Of a stretch of DNA of 64,000 bases, positions 12,358-33,031 are shown one piece after another. The position numbers and the translations under genes were made by a program. Origin of the DNA: Spongilla lacustris. Lineage: Eukaryota; Porifera; Demospongiae; Spongillida; Spongillidae. Under the pieces are notes generated by a model that made no database searches, was not told where the DNA came from, and saw nothing but the letters and a program-made list of their open reading frames with translations. Location of the stretch: positions 5,003,320 to 5,067,319 of the forward strand of contig OX442421.1 of NCBI GenBank assembly GCA_949361645.1, read 5' to 3'. How positions within the stretch are numbered: position 1 is the stretch's first letter; every line of letters begins with the position of its first letter.

Positions 12358-14015
12358 CATCCCCACAGGTTGCAAATACCCATCTTCATAAAGGGCACTT
12401 GTGGTCTCCATTGAATGCACATCTAAAATGTATTTCAAAGGGACAAGCACTTAGTCTGTTTGATTTCTTTTCCCTTAACATGCATAGAAATGCTTGCATA
12501 TGCTCACACCTGATATCAACACCACGTGCTTGTTGTATGCATGTATGATCACATTGGCTCCACAAACCTGGAATTCTATTTGGTCCTTGATCCCCTTCCT
12601 TGGGGAAGAGGATCCTTGTGTCCTCTTTCCAACCCCGATGTACAGTTATGGTCAATATCTTTTCTCTGACTGTAGTGGTGCGACCATCATCATTCAGCAC
12701 CTGGTGTGTTCATGTGCATCAAAAGCTTATTTTCAGTGCAATCAGCCTTGCCTTTCTGGATATTTTCATCTTCTTAGTGCATCCATTGAATATTTCTTCT
12801 AGTGTAAGCACCAATTCACGCTCAATGGGTGGGTCCTGCTTGGGCTGGGCACGACCTTTAAGGCCTCCAAATGAAACGGATCCATCAGCATATTCAAATA
12901 AATCTGAAAGTAAAATGTTTGTGGAGGGAGGGAGGGAGGGAGGGAGGGAGGGAGGGAGGGAGGGAGGGAGGGAGGGAGGGAGGGAGGGAGGGAGGGAGGG
13001 AGGGAGGGAGGGAGGGAGGGAGGGAGGGAGGGAGGGAGGGAGGGAGGGAGGGAGGGAGGGAGGGAGGGAGGGAGGGAGGGAGGGAGGGAGGGAGGGAGGG
13101 AGGGAGGGAGGGAGGGAGGGAGGGAGGGAGGGAGGGAGGGAGGGAGGGAGGGAGGGAGGGAGGGAGGGAGGGAGGGAGGGAGGGAGGGAGGGAGGGAGGG
13201 AGGGAGGGAGGGAGGGAGGGAGGGAGGGAGGGAGGGAGGGAGGGAGGGAGGGAGGGAGGGAGGGAGGGAGGGAGGGAGGGAGGGAGGGAGGGAGGGAGGG
13301 AGGGAGGGAGGGAGGGAGGGAGGGAGGGAGGGAGGGAGGGAGGGAGGGAGGGAGGGAGGGAGGGAGGGAGGGAGGGAGGGAGGGAGGGAGGGAGGGAGGG
13401 AGGGAGGGAGGGAGGGAGGGAGTAGGTAAGGGGAGGAGTAGGGGTAGTGGGTAGTAGTAGGTAAGAGGAAAAGTTACGGTAGGTGTAGAGGAGCAGTAGG
13501 GGTCGATCGTAGGGAGGGAGGGGCACGTTTACCTGCAAAGGGATTGTTTCCACCGAAGAATTCTCTGAAAACTACATCTGCATCTCCGTGGAAGACATAG
13601 CCACTGGCAAACTCTGAATATGTACACGTGAAAACAAGTATTTTATGTAATATTCAATATACCTCCGTCTCCAGTTGGAACTCCTCCCTTCAAGCCTTCT
13701 TCGCCGAACTTGTCGTACTGGGCCCTTCGTGCAGCTAAATAAGTACATGCCCATATTAAAGCCATCTATTAAATATTTTGTACAATTTACCGTTGCTTAG
13801 AACGTCGTAAGCCTCTGCAATCTCCCTAAAGTTGTCACTAGCTCCTGGAGCGCTATTGCTGTCCGGATGGTATTTTAATGCGAGCTTTCGGTACCTGCAG
13901 TATTGCACTGATCAGTTTAAACAAAGACTAAGTCTAGTGCACCTTACGCCTTTTTAATGTCAGTGTCTGAAGCGTTTCTGGTGATTCCCAAGATGCTGTA
14001 GTAGTCTTTCCCCAT
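10443..14015 (-). CDS. DNAJB13: DNAJB13-like axonemal DnaJ (Hsp40) protein, nine coding exons, complete
   Basis: Coding exons on the minus strand, in order: 14015-13948, 13894-13791, 13734-13663, 13613-13533, 12903-12752, 12700-12568, 12005-11911, 10727-10651, 10593-10443. All phases join and give 310 residues (family about 316). The J domain starts [14 protein letters not shown], with HPD at residues 32-34; FGEEGLKGG and GYVFHG...FFGGNNPF follow; then the two beta-sandwich substrate domains of class B Hsp40s ([42 protein letters not shown]) and the C-terminal dimer segment. Vertebrate DNAJB13 is a radial-spoke component of motile cilia and sperm flagella, and GITRN, GG(V/I)P and GYVFHG favour it over DNAJB1. 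Intron 5 (12751-12701) is only 51 bp with a GC-AG boundary. Introns 4 and 7 carry large tandem arrays. The promoter is shared with MGME1. Confidence 0.93.
10871..11835. repeat. 28-bp minisatellite in DNAJB13 intron 7, about 34 copies
   Basis: Units contain CATACATATGTACTAAGGAG followed by GCACCATG or GCATCATG. C/T variants alternate in blocks, and a longer unit pattern (AAAGAAGC variants at 11471 and 11725) suggests duplication of multi-unit segments. Confidence 0.95.
12317..12352. repeat. (GT)n in DNAJB13 intron 6
   Basis: Short pure GT tract between coding exons 6 and 7 of the minus-strand gene. Confidence 0.9.
12701..12751 (-). other. 51-bp GC-AG intron of DNAJB13
   Basis: Read on the minus strand, exon 5 ends CCAGAAAG and the intron begins GCAAGG and ends CACACCAG. 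Protein similarity is continuous across the join (KISRK then VLNDDG). No GT donor fits the frame. The GC donor matches the known consensus AG|GCAAG. Confidence 0.85.
12924..13422. repeat. (GGGA)n array, about 500 bp, in DNAJB13 intron 4
   Basis: About 124 uninterrupted GGGA units on the plus strand, followed by degenerate GGAGTAGG sequence to 13520. Frames reading GREG (+) or PPSL (-) through it are artefacts. The purine-only strand has G-runs compatible with G-quadruplex or triplex structures. Confidence 0.97.
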
Positions 14016-14133
14016 ACTTCCACAGTTGCTATGACGTTGCTAGGATAATACGGAAATACACGGAGAAAACGGAGAATAGATTGAGCTTTATTTAGAAGCA
14101 AACCAAAGAACGCAAAACATCACCGCAAAAGCC
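14016..14133. promoter_or_regulatory. Shared bidirectional promoter of DNAJB13 and MGME1
   Basis: Only 118 bp separate the two divergent start codons, so both transcription starts must lie here or in adjacent coding sequence. GTTGCTATGAC at 14025 is followed by a second GTTGCTA at 14036, resembling RFX X-box half-sites, which control ciliary genes. No TATA box was recognised. Confidence 0.65.
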
Positions 14134-23949
<9,816 letters not shown>

Positions 23950-24105
23950 TGACTGATTACTGGAAACTTAAGTGTTGTGTTTGTACCAAAGAATTCACAT
24001 GTCATTGTAATGGTCACTTGTCACGTTGTCACTTGCAATGCAAAAGCAATGTTGCTAGGGGTGTTGGGACCATGAAGCAAAATGTACAGCTAACAGTCCC
24101 TCCAC

Positions 24106-24550
24106 AATCACTGGGGCACACATGTCCCTACACCATCACTGGGTACACATGTCCCTACACCATCACTGGGTACACATGTCCCTATACCATCACTGGGCTG
24201 ACATGTTCCTACACCATCACAGGGACACACATGTCCCTACACCATCACAGGGACACACATGTCCCTACACCATCACTGGGCACACATGTTCCTACACCAT
24301 CACTGGGCACACATGTTCCTACACCATCACTGGGACACACATGTCCCTACACTATCACAGGGGTACACATGCTCCCTCCACCATCACAGGGGTACACATG
24401 CTCCCTCCACCATCACAGGGGTACACATGCTCCCTCCACCATCACAGGGGTACACATGCTCCCTCTACCATCACAGGGGTACACATGCTTCCTCCACCAT
24501 CACAGGGGTACACATGCTCCCTCCACCATCACAGGGGTACATATGCTTCC
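24106..24550. repeat. About 27-29-bp minisatellite, roughly 16 copies
   Basis: Two sub-arrays, downstream of MGME1: units with CACATGTCCCTACACCATCA to about 24350, then units with ACACATGCTCCCTCCACCAT. The open frames over it are repeat translations. Confidence 0.92.
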
Positions 24551-24917
24551 TCCTCCATTGCACTTGTGGTGTGTTTCGAAAAACCAGACAGTCATTGCAC
24601 CAAATCCAAGACTATTTGCCTTTGTGGTGGCTCTGCATGCCTCTGAACACCACTCCGGTACTGCATGCATTCCAACCAGCAGACACATGATGCCGCCACA
24701 AAAAGAGAACCAGATTATTAAATTAATAGCAAGTACATGATACAAACATCCACTGCTCTGCAAATTCTGCATGTAATTGAATTATTACACAACACCCCTA
24801 CTGGTATGGCTACTGACTAGACACACAAAGTCCTCTGAGCAAAACTTAGCCTTGAGAAGTGGGTCTAGAGAAAAGAAATCAGTACCAAGGTGGATGTGAA
24901 ACTGCTGTATACCCCAT

Positions 24918-25054
24918 GCACACACACACACATAAACACACATGCACACACACACATGCACACACATGCATACACACACATGCACACACATGCACACACA
25001 CACATGCACACACACATGTACATACATACGCACATGCACGCACACACACACATG

Positions 25055-25085
<31 letters not shown>
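24918..25085. repeat. CA-rich compound microsatellite
   Basis: CACACACATGCACACA-type repeats ending in a pure CA run before AGCTGCTCC. Confidence 0.92.
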
Positions 25086-25086
<1 letters not shown>

Positions 25087-25125
25087 GCTGCTCCAAGTGT
25101 GGTCTGCAGCAGTACATATGCATGT

Positions 25126-26245
25126 ATGGGGGTAGCTGTGTGCATGGAGGGGGTAGCTGTGTGCATGGAGGGGCAGCTGTGTGCATGGAGGGGTAGCTGT
25201 GTGCATGGGGGGGTAGCTGTGTGCATGGAGGGGCAGCTGTGTGCATGGAGGGGCAGCTGTGTGCATGGAGGGGCATGGAGGGGCAGCTGTGTGCATGGAG
25301 GGGCAGCTGTGTGCATGGAGGGGCAGCTGTGTGCATGGAGGGGCAGCTGTGTGCATGGAGGGGCAGCTGTGTGCATGGAGGGGCAGCTGTGTGCATGGAG
25401 GGGCAGCTGTGTGCATGGAGGGGCAGCTGTGTGCATGGAGGGGCAGCTGTGTGCATGGGGGGGTAGCTGTGTGCATGGGGGGTAGCTGTGTGCATGGAGG
25501 GGTAGCTGTGTGCATGGAGGGGCAGCTGTGTGCATGGAGGGGTAGCTGTGTGCATGGAGGGGTAGCTGTGTGCATGGAGGGGCAGCTGTGTGCATGGAGG
25601 GGCAGCTGTGTGCATGGAGGGGTAGCTGTGTGCATGGAGGGGTAGCTGTGTGCATGGAGGGGCAGCTGTGTGCATGGAGGGGCAGCTGTGTGCATGGGGG
25701 GGTAGCTGTGTGCATGGAGGGGCAGCTGTGTGCATGGAGGGGCAGCTGTGTGCATGGAGGGGTAGCTGTGTGCATGGAGGGGCAGCTGTGTGCATGGAGG
25801 GGTAGCTGTGTGCATGGAGGGGCAGCTGTGTGCATGGAGGGGCAGCTGTGTGCATGGGGGGTAGCTGTGTGCATGGAGGGGCAGCTGTGTGCATGGAGGG
25901 GCAGCTGTGTGCATGGAGGGGCAGCTGTGTGCATGGAGGGGTAGCTGTGTGCATGGAGGGGTAGCTGTGTGCATGGAGGGGTAGCTGTGTGCATGGAGGG
26001 GTAGCTGTGTGCATGGAGGGGCAGCTGTGTGCATGGAGGGGCAGCTGTGTGCATGGAGGGGCAGCTGTGTGCATGGAGGGGTAGCTGTGTGCATGGAGGG
26101 GTAGCTGTGTGCATGGAGGGGCAGCTGTGTGCATTGGAGGGGCAGCTGTGTGCATGGAGGGGCAGCTGTGTGCATGGAGGGGTAGCTGTGTGCATGGAGG
26201 GGTAGCTGTGTGCATGGAGGGGCAGCTGTGTGCATGGAGAGGGGC
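25126..26245. repeat. 20-bp minisatellite, about 55 copies
   Basis: Units GGGCAGCTGTGTGCATGGAG or GGGTAGCTGTGTGCATGGAG, with rare GGGGGG and 10-bp-truncated units. C/T units are interspersed. Lies downstream of the SUPT3H stop. Long frames reading MHTAAPPCTQLP (-) are not genes. Confidence 0.97.
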
Positions 26246-26364
26246 AGCTGCAAGAGCACATCCATATCAGTGCACCTTAGGCAACATAAGTACAGAGACA
26301 AAACCAAACAACAAAATCACCACACTGCCTAGCCCCTCCCCCCGTCAGAAAAACACAGTCACCA

Positions 26365-28545
26365 CTAACAGCAAAGGGAACGAGAGGTCCTGTGGGCATG
26401 CTGTGTCTTCTCCAATGCTTCTCTGATGTGCACAGGCTGCAGACCCAAGGGAAACCTGTTTGTCCTGTTTGTCTCCAACATCATCTTCATTGTCCTGAAA
26501 TTGAAACTACTAATGGTAAACAGATACAACAGTGCCGTAAAATGGTGGGGTTTCTTTGCCTTCGTAATGTCCCTTCTAATGACAAGGAGCACCATTTTAG
26601 TCAACTAACAAATATCCTCCCCCACCAAACATTTGCCTCCCCTACCTCCCCTCACATCACACCCTCTTACCACTCCTCCTTCCCTTCCCTCTTACCAATC
26701 CTCCCTACCTCCCTTTTACCACTCGAGTCTCCTCCCTACCTTCCCTCTTACCACTCCTCCCCTTCCCTCTTACCACTCCTCCTCTTACCATTCCTCCCCT
26801 TCCCTCTTACCACTCCTCCCTTCCTCTTACCCCTCCCTCCCCTTCCCTCTTACCATTCCTCCCCTTCCCTCTTACCACTCCTCCCCTTCCCTCTTACCCC
26901 TCCTCCCCTTCCCTCTTACCACTCCTCCCCTTCCCTCTTACCCCTCCTCCCCTTCCTCTTACCTACCTCCCTTTTACCACTCGAGTCTCCTCCCTACCTT
27001 CCCTCTTACCATTCTCCCCTTCCCTCTTACCACTCCTCCCCCTTCCCTCTTACCCCTCCTCCCCTTCCCTCTTACCACTCCTCCCCTTCCCTCTTACCCC
27101 CTCCTCCCCTTCCCTCTTACCACTCCTCCCCCTTCCCCTCTTACCCCCTCCTCCCCTTCCCTCTTACCACTCCTCCCCTTCCCTCTTACCACTCCTCTCC
27201 TCCCCCTGAAATTAAATATGTGGTGCCTGAATTTTTTTTCCAATGTGTTCTGTAAATAACTGAGCCTCCCCTCTGGCCCCTCCCTCTGGCCCCTCCTCTG
27301 CCCCCTCCCCTGAACTATCACAGCTATATGAATGGTCACCTCTCTCCTCCCTCTTTCTTGATGATTTACCAGGTATGTGTGGAGAAATATGGAGTGCTGT
27401 GGAAAAGAAGCACCATCACAGCACACATGTGCACACATGCACATTATAATCATTTTATATATGCACATGCACAAAATGTAATTGACAAGAAATTTGGTTT
27501 AAGCAATGCCCCTCCATACCTCCCCATCTTCATGCCCCACCCCCTCCACAACCTACCCCTTCCATGCCCCATCCTTCCATGCCCCACCCCTTCCATGCCA
27601 CACCCTCTCCATGCCCCACCCTCTCCATGCCCCACCCCTTCCTTGCACCATGTCTCCTTCACACAATTGTACCTGTTCTTTCAGATAAGACAGGAGGACA
27701 GGTGACCAGAAGAGACCACAAGGTCATGGCTGACTCCAACAGAGTGCTCAACCATCTGCTCAAATGTCATCTCCTCCATGTCCTTTTTGACAAGCAAACC
27801 TAGCTCTACCAACTAGAGTGATTCAAGATGAAAGCCATGGAACCCAAATAATAGTAAAATTAGTCAGTATACTGTGGCTTCTGGTCGGTGTTACCTTACA
27901 ACCTGTGAACCACATGTCTACACTTAGAGCAGCAAAGAATTTTAACACCAGTACACACTGCAAACAGTAGGGCCTTTAAAAACATTGGAATATATTTTTA
28001 GGGCAAGCAAATTAACACGGCACCAACAGAGCTAATGTGTTGCCATGGTGGTAGCTTCAACAGCCTAGCACAACATGTGCTGTGACACATGCAAAGCAGA
28101 TACCCCAAGTCCATAATCACACTACCCCAAGTCCATAATCACACCACCCCAAGTCCATAATCACACCACCCCAAGTCCATAATCACACCACCCCAAGTCC
28201 ATAATCACACCACCCCAAGTCCATAATCACACCACCCCAAGTCCATAATCACACCACCCATAACTTGAAAGGGAAAGTACAATTGAAAGGCTCTCCTTGA
28301 ATCAATGTCTAACAAATGTCTAACAAGGGGACAGGATGATCAGGTACTTATCACCTCCTTGTTCCCAGACCTTCCTCAATTGGCAAGCCTACACCTGAGC
28401 AACTAATCAAATAGCAGCAAATCTTGACAATGACCACATAGCAGCAAATCTTGACAATGACCACACCAATGGCTAGGTGACTGTACTTAGCAGGTAAAGG
28501 TGGTAAATATAACTAGTCCAATTTCTCAGAGATACTTCAGCCTCA

Positions 28546-28597
<52 letters not shown>

Positions 28598-29137
28598 TAG
28601 AAGAAGCTACTGCACATATTGTGATGTGGGAAATGTTATTTTTTGGGTGACCTCTCACCCCCCAATCCTCCTTCCAAAGGTCAGAGCCAGACAAAATATA
28701 ACAGTTTTAAAATAAAATCTGTAGTATTTTTTGTTACTAGTCAAATGTATGGGATCTACCAGCCAGCTAGACCAAACGTCTACTATCAAAAATGTGCTTT
28801 GAAGCGAACATAATCTTAATGTGACTTACCACTCACCAAACTTATCAAGGATTTGATAAGTACTAAGAGACTCTATTTACATAAAATTACACACACATAC
28901 ACATAGATGAACCACTTATATGGATCCTTGCAATGCCATCGTGTAATTCGGCTTATATCATGCTGTGTGGTCACTACACGTATACACACATTTGTTCACA
29001 TGTACTCTACATGTACCATACACACACTCTCATGTATGCTACACAATCAACTTAGACGTCTTGCTACTACCATACGAGCCTGCATCCAAAATACACACAC
29101 GCACATACACAGATGCACACACACACAACACACACAC

Positions 29138-29178
<41 letters not shown>

Positions 29179-29196
29179 CACTCACACACACACACA

Positions 29197-29262
<66 letters not shown>

Positions 29263-30859
29263 CACACACACACACACACACACATATGCACCTCTCGAAC
29301 AGTGTCGTAGCAAAGGTACCTCCAATATTTCCATGACTCCACGACCTGGGCTCTGCTGGAGCAGTGATCCAAGGTTAAGCCACTCCTTGAACTTTGGAAC
29401 ACTCTTGCCTGCCAAAGAATGAAGACCATCAAGTGATTCGCCAGAAACAGGTGAGATGAAGACCTATCACATTGCCCCATTATGAATATTTAGCTAGCAG
29501 CTGTCAAACATCAGGCCAGCCCTGACCACAACTACCTTATGTGGGAGGGAGAGATACTGCATACCTGCAACAAGGGAGCTCAGGTGATGTTACCACCCAT
29601 GTGACCCAACAAGGGAGCTCAGGTGATGTTACCACCCATGTGACCCAACAAGGGAACTCAGGTGATGTTACCACCCATGTGACCCAACAAGGGGAGCTCA
29701 GGTGATGTTACCACCCCATGTGACCCAACAAGGGAGCTCAGGTGATGTTACCTACCCCATGTGACCCAACAAGGGAGCTCAGGTGATGTTACCACCCATG
29801 TGACCCAACAAGGGAGCTCAGGTGATGTTACCACCCCATGTGACCCACAGGGAGCTCAGGTGATGTTACTACCAACACCTATACTTATAGCAACCTACTA
29901 TGGTGCTGCACATAGCACCCCAGTATGGTGCACATTTGACACAATCACGGTGCTCAAAGGCCCCAAGGTAGGGGTATGGCATCATTGAAGTGCTCATATG
30001 GCACTCTATCCCCCTAGTGTTCACATAACACCCACCATAGTGCTCACATAGCCCCCCACCTTGGTGCTCATCATGGTGCTCACATGGCACCCCCACATTG
30101 CTCAGATAACCCACCATAGTGCTCACATAGCTCCACCTTGGTGCTCATCATGGTGCTCACATGGCACCNNNNNNNNNNNNNNNNNNNNNNNNNNNNNNNN
30201 NNNNNNNNNNNNNNNNNNNNNNNNNNNNNNNNNNNNNNNNNNNNNNNNNNNNNNNNNNNNNNNNNNNNNNNNNNNNNNNNNNNNNNNNNNNNNNNNNNNN
30301 NNNNNNNNNNNNNNNNNNNNNNNNNNNNNNNNNNNNNNNNNNNNNNNNNNNNNNNNNNNNNNNNNNNNGTCAGTTGACCACATGGATAGTTAATGGTGGG
30401 ATCAGTTTACCATGGGAATAATTAATGGGGGATGGTCAAATTAAAAATACTTATGGGGATAATCAATTGTGGGACCAATCTTTCACAGTGGACTAGTTAA
30501 TTATCACAGGACCAGTTATCTGTGGGACTAGTTCATGGAGCCAGACAAATTAGTGGAATCAGTTAGCGTGACAACTCAATGGAACTGAGCATGCATTCTT
30601 GAGGGTGCACAAGCATACAGTAAAGATGGCAGAAGGTCACATGACAGCCACATAGATGTCAAAAGGTCACATGACAGTGGACACAAAGTAATGGTGCAAA
30701 TATGCACACACACCCACTAGCAGAGGTGGCCCTCAAAGCAATCATAATAATAGATACTCCACAGGATATGACTATCAGCAACAGAACTTACATCATGGAT
30801 TTGATCTCACTGGTGAACATCCACCCTGGTGAACTGTGTTGACTTGTTCTGAGCGTCAT
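26365..30859 (-). CDS. SUPT3H: SUPT3H (SPT3-like SAGA subunit), both ends recognisable, middle missing
   Basis: Minus-strand exons recognised: 30859-30792 (MTLRTSQHSSPG then WMFTSEIKSM, phase 2 before GTAAGT; matches the start of the SPT3 histone fold, usually followed by MYxxGD); 29408-29292 (GKSVPKFKEWLNLGS, GVMEIL, then YLCYDTVRE); 27812 to about 27700 (LVELGLLVKKDMEEMTFEQM); possibly a 27-bp exon 27396-27370 fitting by phase; 26494-26365 (FPLGLQPVHIREALEK to the stop). Human SUPT3H has [35 protein letters not shown] and IQPCHIREAI in the same order. SPT3 is a histone-fold subunit of the SAGA coactivator that helps deliver TBP. The exons for the rest of the histone fold are not in the visible sequence between 29408 and 30792, which contains 200 Ns. 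One extra base in exon 29408-29292 shifts the frame between GVMEIL and YLCYDTV. The donor near 27700 is uncertain. Confidence 0.82.
26640..27195. repeat. CT-rich minisatellite in SUPT3H intron
   Basis: Irregular units of CTCCTCCCCTTCCCTCTTAC type, with an inserted CTCGAGTCTCCTCCCTACC segment occurring twice (26722 and 26981), indicating a duplicated block. Confidence 0.9.
27505..27655. repeat. Short CATGCCCCACCC repeat
   Basis: Degenerate 15-17-bp units with CCATGCCCCACCC. In a SUPT3H intron. Confidence 0.8.
28098..28262. repeat. 22-bp minisatellite, about 7 copies
   Basis: Units CCCCAAGTCCATAATCACAC plus CA. In a SUPT3H intron. Confidence 0.94.
28547..28596. repeat. Poly-C run, 50 bases
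   Basis: Uninterrupted C. In a SUPT3H intron. Confidence 0.92.
29096..29285. repeat. CA microsatellite
   Basis: CA repeats with a few interruptions, adjoining the SUPT3H donor at 29291 (minus strand). Confidence 0.94.
29566..29870. repeat. About 39-bp minisatellite, about 8 copies
   Basis: Units ACAAGGGAGCTCAGGTGATG plus TTACCACCCATGTGACCCA, with single-base indels between units. Probably inside SUPT3H. Confidence 0.93.
29990..30168. repeat. Degenerate repeat at the left edge of the gap
   Basis: Repeats built from GTGCTCATCATGGTGCTCAC and CATGGCACCCCC; the repeat runs straight into the Ns, which probably explains the assembly break. Confidence 0.85.
30169..30368. other. Assembly gap, 200 Ns
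   Basis: Exactly 200 N, probably a fixed-length placeholder. It lies where the SUPT3H histone-fold exons are expected. Confidence 0.98.
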
Positions 30860-30915
30860 GGTGATGTTACAATCCTATGGGATGGGAATGAGGAGGGTGT
30901 AAGGAGTGATGAGGG

Positions 30916-31622
30916 TGTGAGGGTGTGAGGGGAGATGAGGAGGGTGTGAGGGGAGATGAGGAGGGTGTGAGGGGAGATGAGGAGGGTGTGAGGGGAGATG
31001 AGGAGGGTGTGAGGGGAGATGAGGAGGGTGTGAGGGGAGATGAGGAGGGTGTGAGGGGAGATGAGGAGGGTGTGAGGGGAGATGAGGAGGGTGTGAGGGG
31101 AGATGAGGAGGGTGTGAGGTATGAGGGGAGATGAGAAGGGTGTGAGGGGAGATGAGGAGGGTGTGAGGGGAGATGAGGAGGGTGTGAGGGTGTGAGGGGA
31201 GATGAGGAGGGTGTGAGGGTGTGAGGGTGTGAGGGGAGATGAGGAGGGTGTGAGGGGTGGGTGTGAGGGTGTGAGGGGAGGGTGTGAGGGTGTGAGGGGA
31301 GATGAGGAGGGTGTGAGGGGAGATGAGGAGGGTGTGAGGGGAGATGAGGAGGGTGTGAGGGGAGATGAGGAGGGTGTGAGGGGAGATGAGGAGGGTGTGA
31401 GGGGAGATGAGGAGGGTGTGAGGGGAGATGAGGAGGGTGTGAGGGGAGATGAGGAGGGTGTGAGGGGAGATGAGGAGGGTGTGAGGGGAGATGAGGAGGG
31501 TGTGAGGGGAGATGAGGAGGGTGTGAGGGGAGATGAGGAGGGTGTGAGGGGAGATGAGGAGGGTGTGAGAAGAGATGAGGAGGGTGTGAGGAGGGTGTGA
31601 GAGGAGGGTGTGAGGGGAGATG
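30916..31622. repeat. 21-bp minisatellite, about 30 copies
   Basis: Units GGGGAGATGAGGAGGGTGTG plus A, interrupted at 31110-31290 by shortened units. Begins about 55 bp 5' of the SUPT3H start codon, so it forms the gene's proximal upstream or 5' UTR region. Confidence 0.95.
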
Positions 31623-31789
31623 AGGAGTATATGTGTGCAGTGATCTAACTGTAACTGCTACAAGACTCCAGTATATAAGCTGATACGGATTGATACAACA
31701 CTGCACACATATACCGGTAACTGTATTGTGATTGGAAAATATTTCTGATGCACATGTATTACCTGCACTTGATGATATAGTAACAGCTG

Positions 31790-31975
31790 CAGCAACACCA
31801 ATGTAGCAGTAATGTTACACCAATGTAGCAGTAATGTTACACCAATGTAGCAGTAATGTTACACCAATGTAGCAGTAATGTTACACCAATGTAGCAGTAA
31901 TGTTGCAGTAATGTTACACCAATGTAATAGTAATATTACACCAATGTAGCAATAATGTTACACCAATGTACAGAT
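31790..31975. repeat. 22-bp minisatellite, about 8 copies
   Basis: Units TGTAGCAGTAATGTTACACC plus AA. Confidence 0.93.
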
Positions 31976-32413
31976 AGTGTTATGTGACATATACATGGTC
32001 CACCAGGGGAAGAGCTCACTGTCAAGCCCACTAACTAGTCCCACTAACACTATTTTCCAATCTTACACCCAAGTGAGGTAGTACTAGTCAGAGGGCTGGG
32101 GACTAGTCAGTGGGCTTGACTTGGGGGGACTAGTCAGTGGGCTGGGGACTAGTTAGAAAGAAAGAAAAAATAAAAATAATATTCGAAATGGAAGACATAC
32201 ATATACATCCTGTTGACAATTAGTATTTCAAGAAAGCAGTTGGTGGGTTAGCAAGAAGACACATGTAAATACACACAAAACACACACAAACATAGCACAC
32301 CCATCTATTCAAGTACATTATATCTTCCTCATACCCCTATTTGGTAGGGGAGGAAGGGGGATTTGCAGCAATGGCATTTGGAGATAGCGACTGCCCGTCT
32401 GTGGCTCCATCAC

Positions 32414-32572
32414 TCTACCCAGGTGATGGAGGTCCTTACCCAGGTGATGGAGGTACCCAGGTGATGGAGGTCCCTACCCAGGTGATGGAGGTCCCTACCC
32501 AGGTGATGGAGGTCCCTACCCAGGTGATGGAGGTCCCTACCCAGGTGATGGAGGTCCCTACCCAGGTGACAG
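32414..32572. repeat. 21-bp minisatellite, about 8 copies
   Basis: Units CTACCCAGGTGATGGAGGTC plus C. A non-repetitive open stretch just before it (32341-32413) could be an exon on either strand but is unassigned. Confidence 0.92.
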
Positions 32573-32642
32573 AGGTGAAGTACATGTAAATAAATAGCCT
32601 TATTTGTTCTTGCATAGCTGCTAACTGACTGTACACATGCCC

Positions 32643-32718
32643 ATATGCAGTGGGTGGAGCCTGCCCATATGTAATGGGTGGAGCCTGCCCATATGTAGTG
32701 GGTGGAGCCTGCCCATAC
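32643..32718. repeat. 28-bp repeat, 3 copies
   Basis: CCCATATGTAATGGGTGGAG plus CCTG, three copies. Confidence 0.85.
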
Positions 32719-32804
32719 TATTCAGTTATCTACCTCCACTACACAATGTACATACTAACATATAGCCAGCGCATACCAATCGCACAAATGTATATACTCA
32801 ACAC

Positions 32805-32983
32805 ACACAAAGCACTCACACAAATGCACACACACACATCCACATACACATCCACACACACACACATACACATCCACACATGCATACATGTATGTGCATA
32901 TCTCCAAAACTGTAATGCTCTCAGGAGTAAGGTTCCTACTGCACAGACTTCCTTAAAACAGAACACACATACATGCACCCATA

Positions 32984-33030
<47 letters not shown>
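32805..33030. repeat. CA-rich region with a pure CA run at 32988-33030
   Basis: Interrupted CACACATCCACATACACA to 32885 and a pure CA block after 32985. Confidence 0.88.

Positions 33031-33031
<1 letters not shown>

Noticed and set aside
12600..13553. Frames reading poly Gly-Arg-Glu-Gly (+) and poly Pro-Pro-Ser-Leu (-)
   Set aside because: Pure GGGA microsatellite inside a DNAJB13 intron.
24785..26307. Minus-strand frames of 460-480 codons (His-Thr-Ala-Pro repeats)
   Set aside because: Repeat translation of the 20-bp minisatellite.
26392..26608. Plus-strand frame with a CPVC...C pattern suggesting a zinc finger
   Set aside because: The minus strand here is the SUPT3H last exon (LQPVHIREAL), which explains the open plus frames.
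30925..31600. Repeat arrays considered as CRISPR-like
   Set aside because: Units are head to tail without unique spacers, in a eukaryotic genome.
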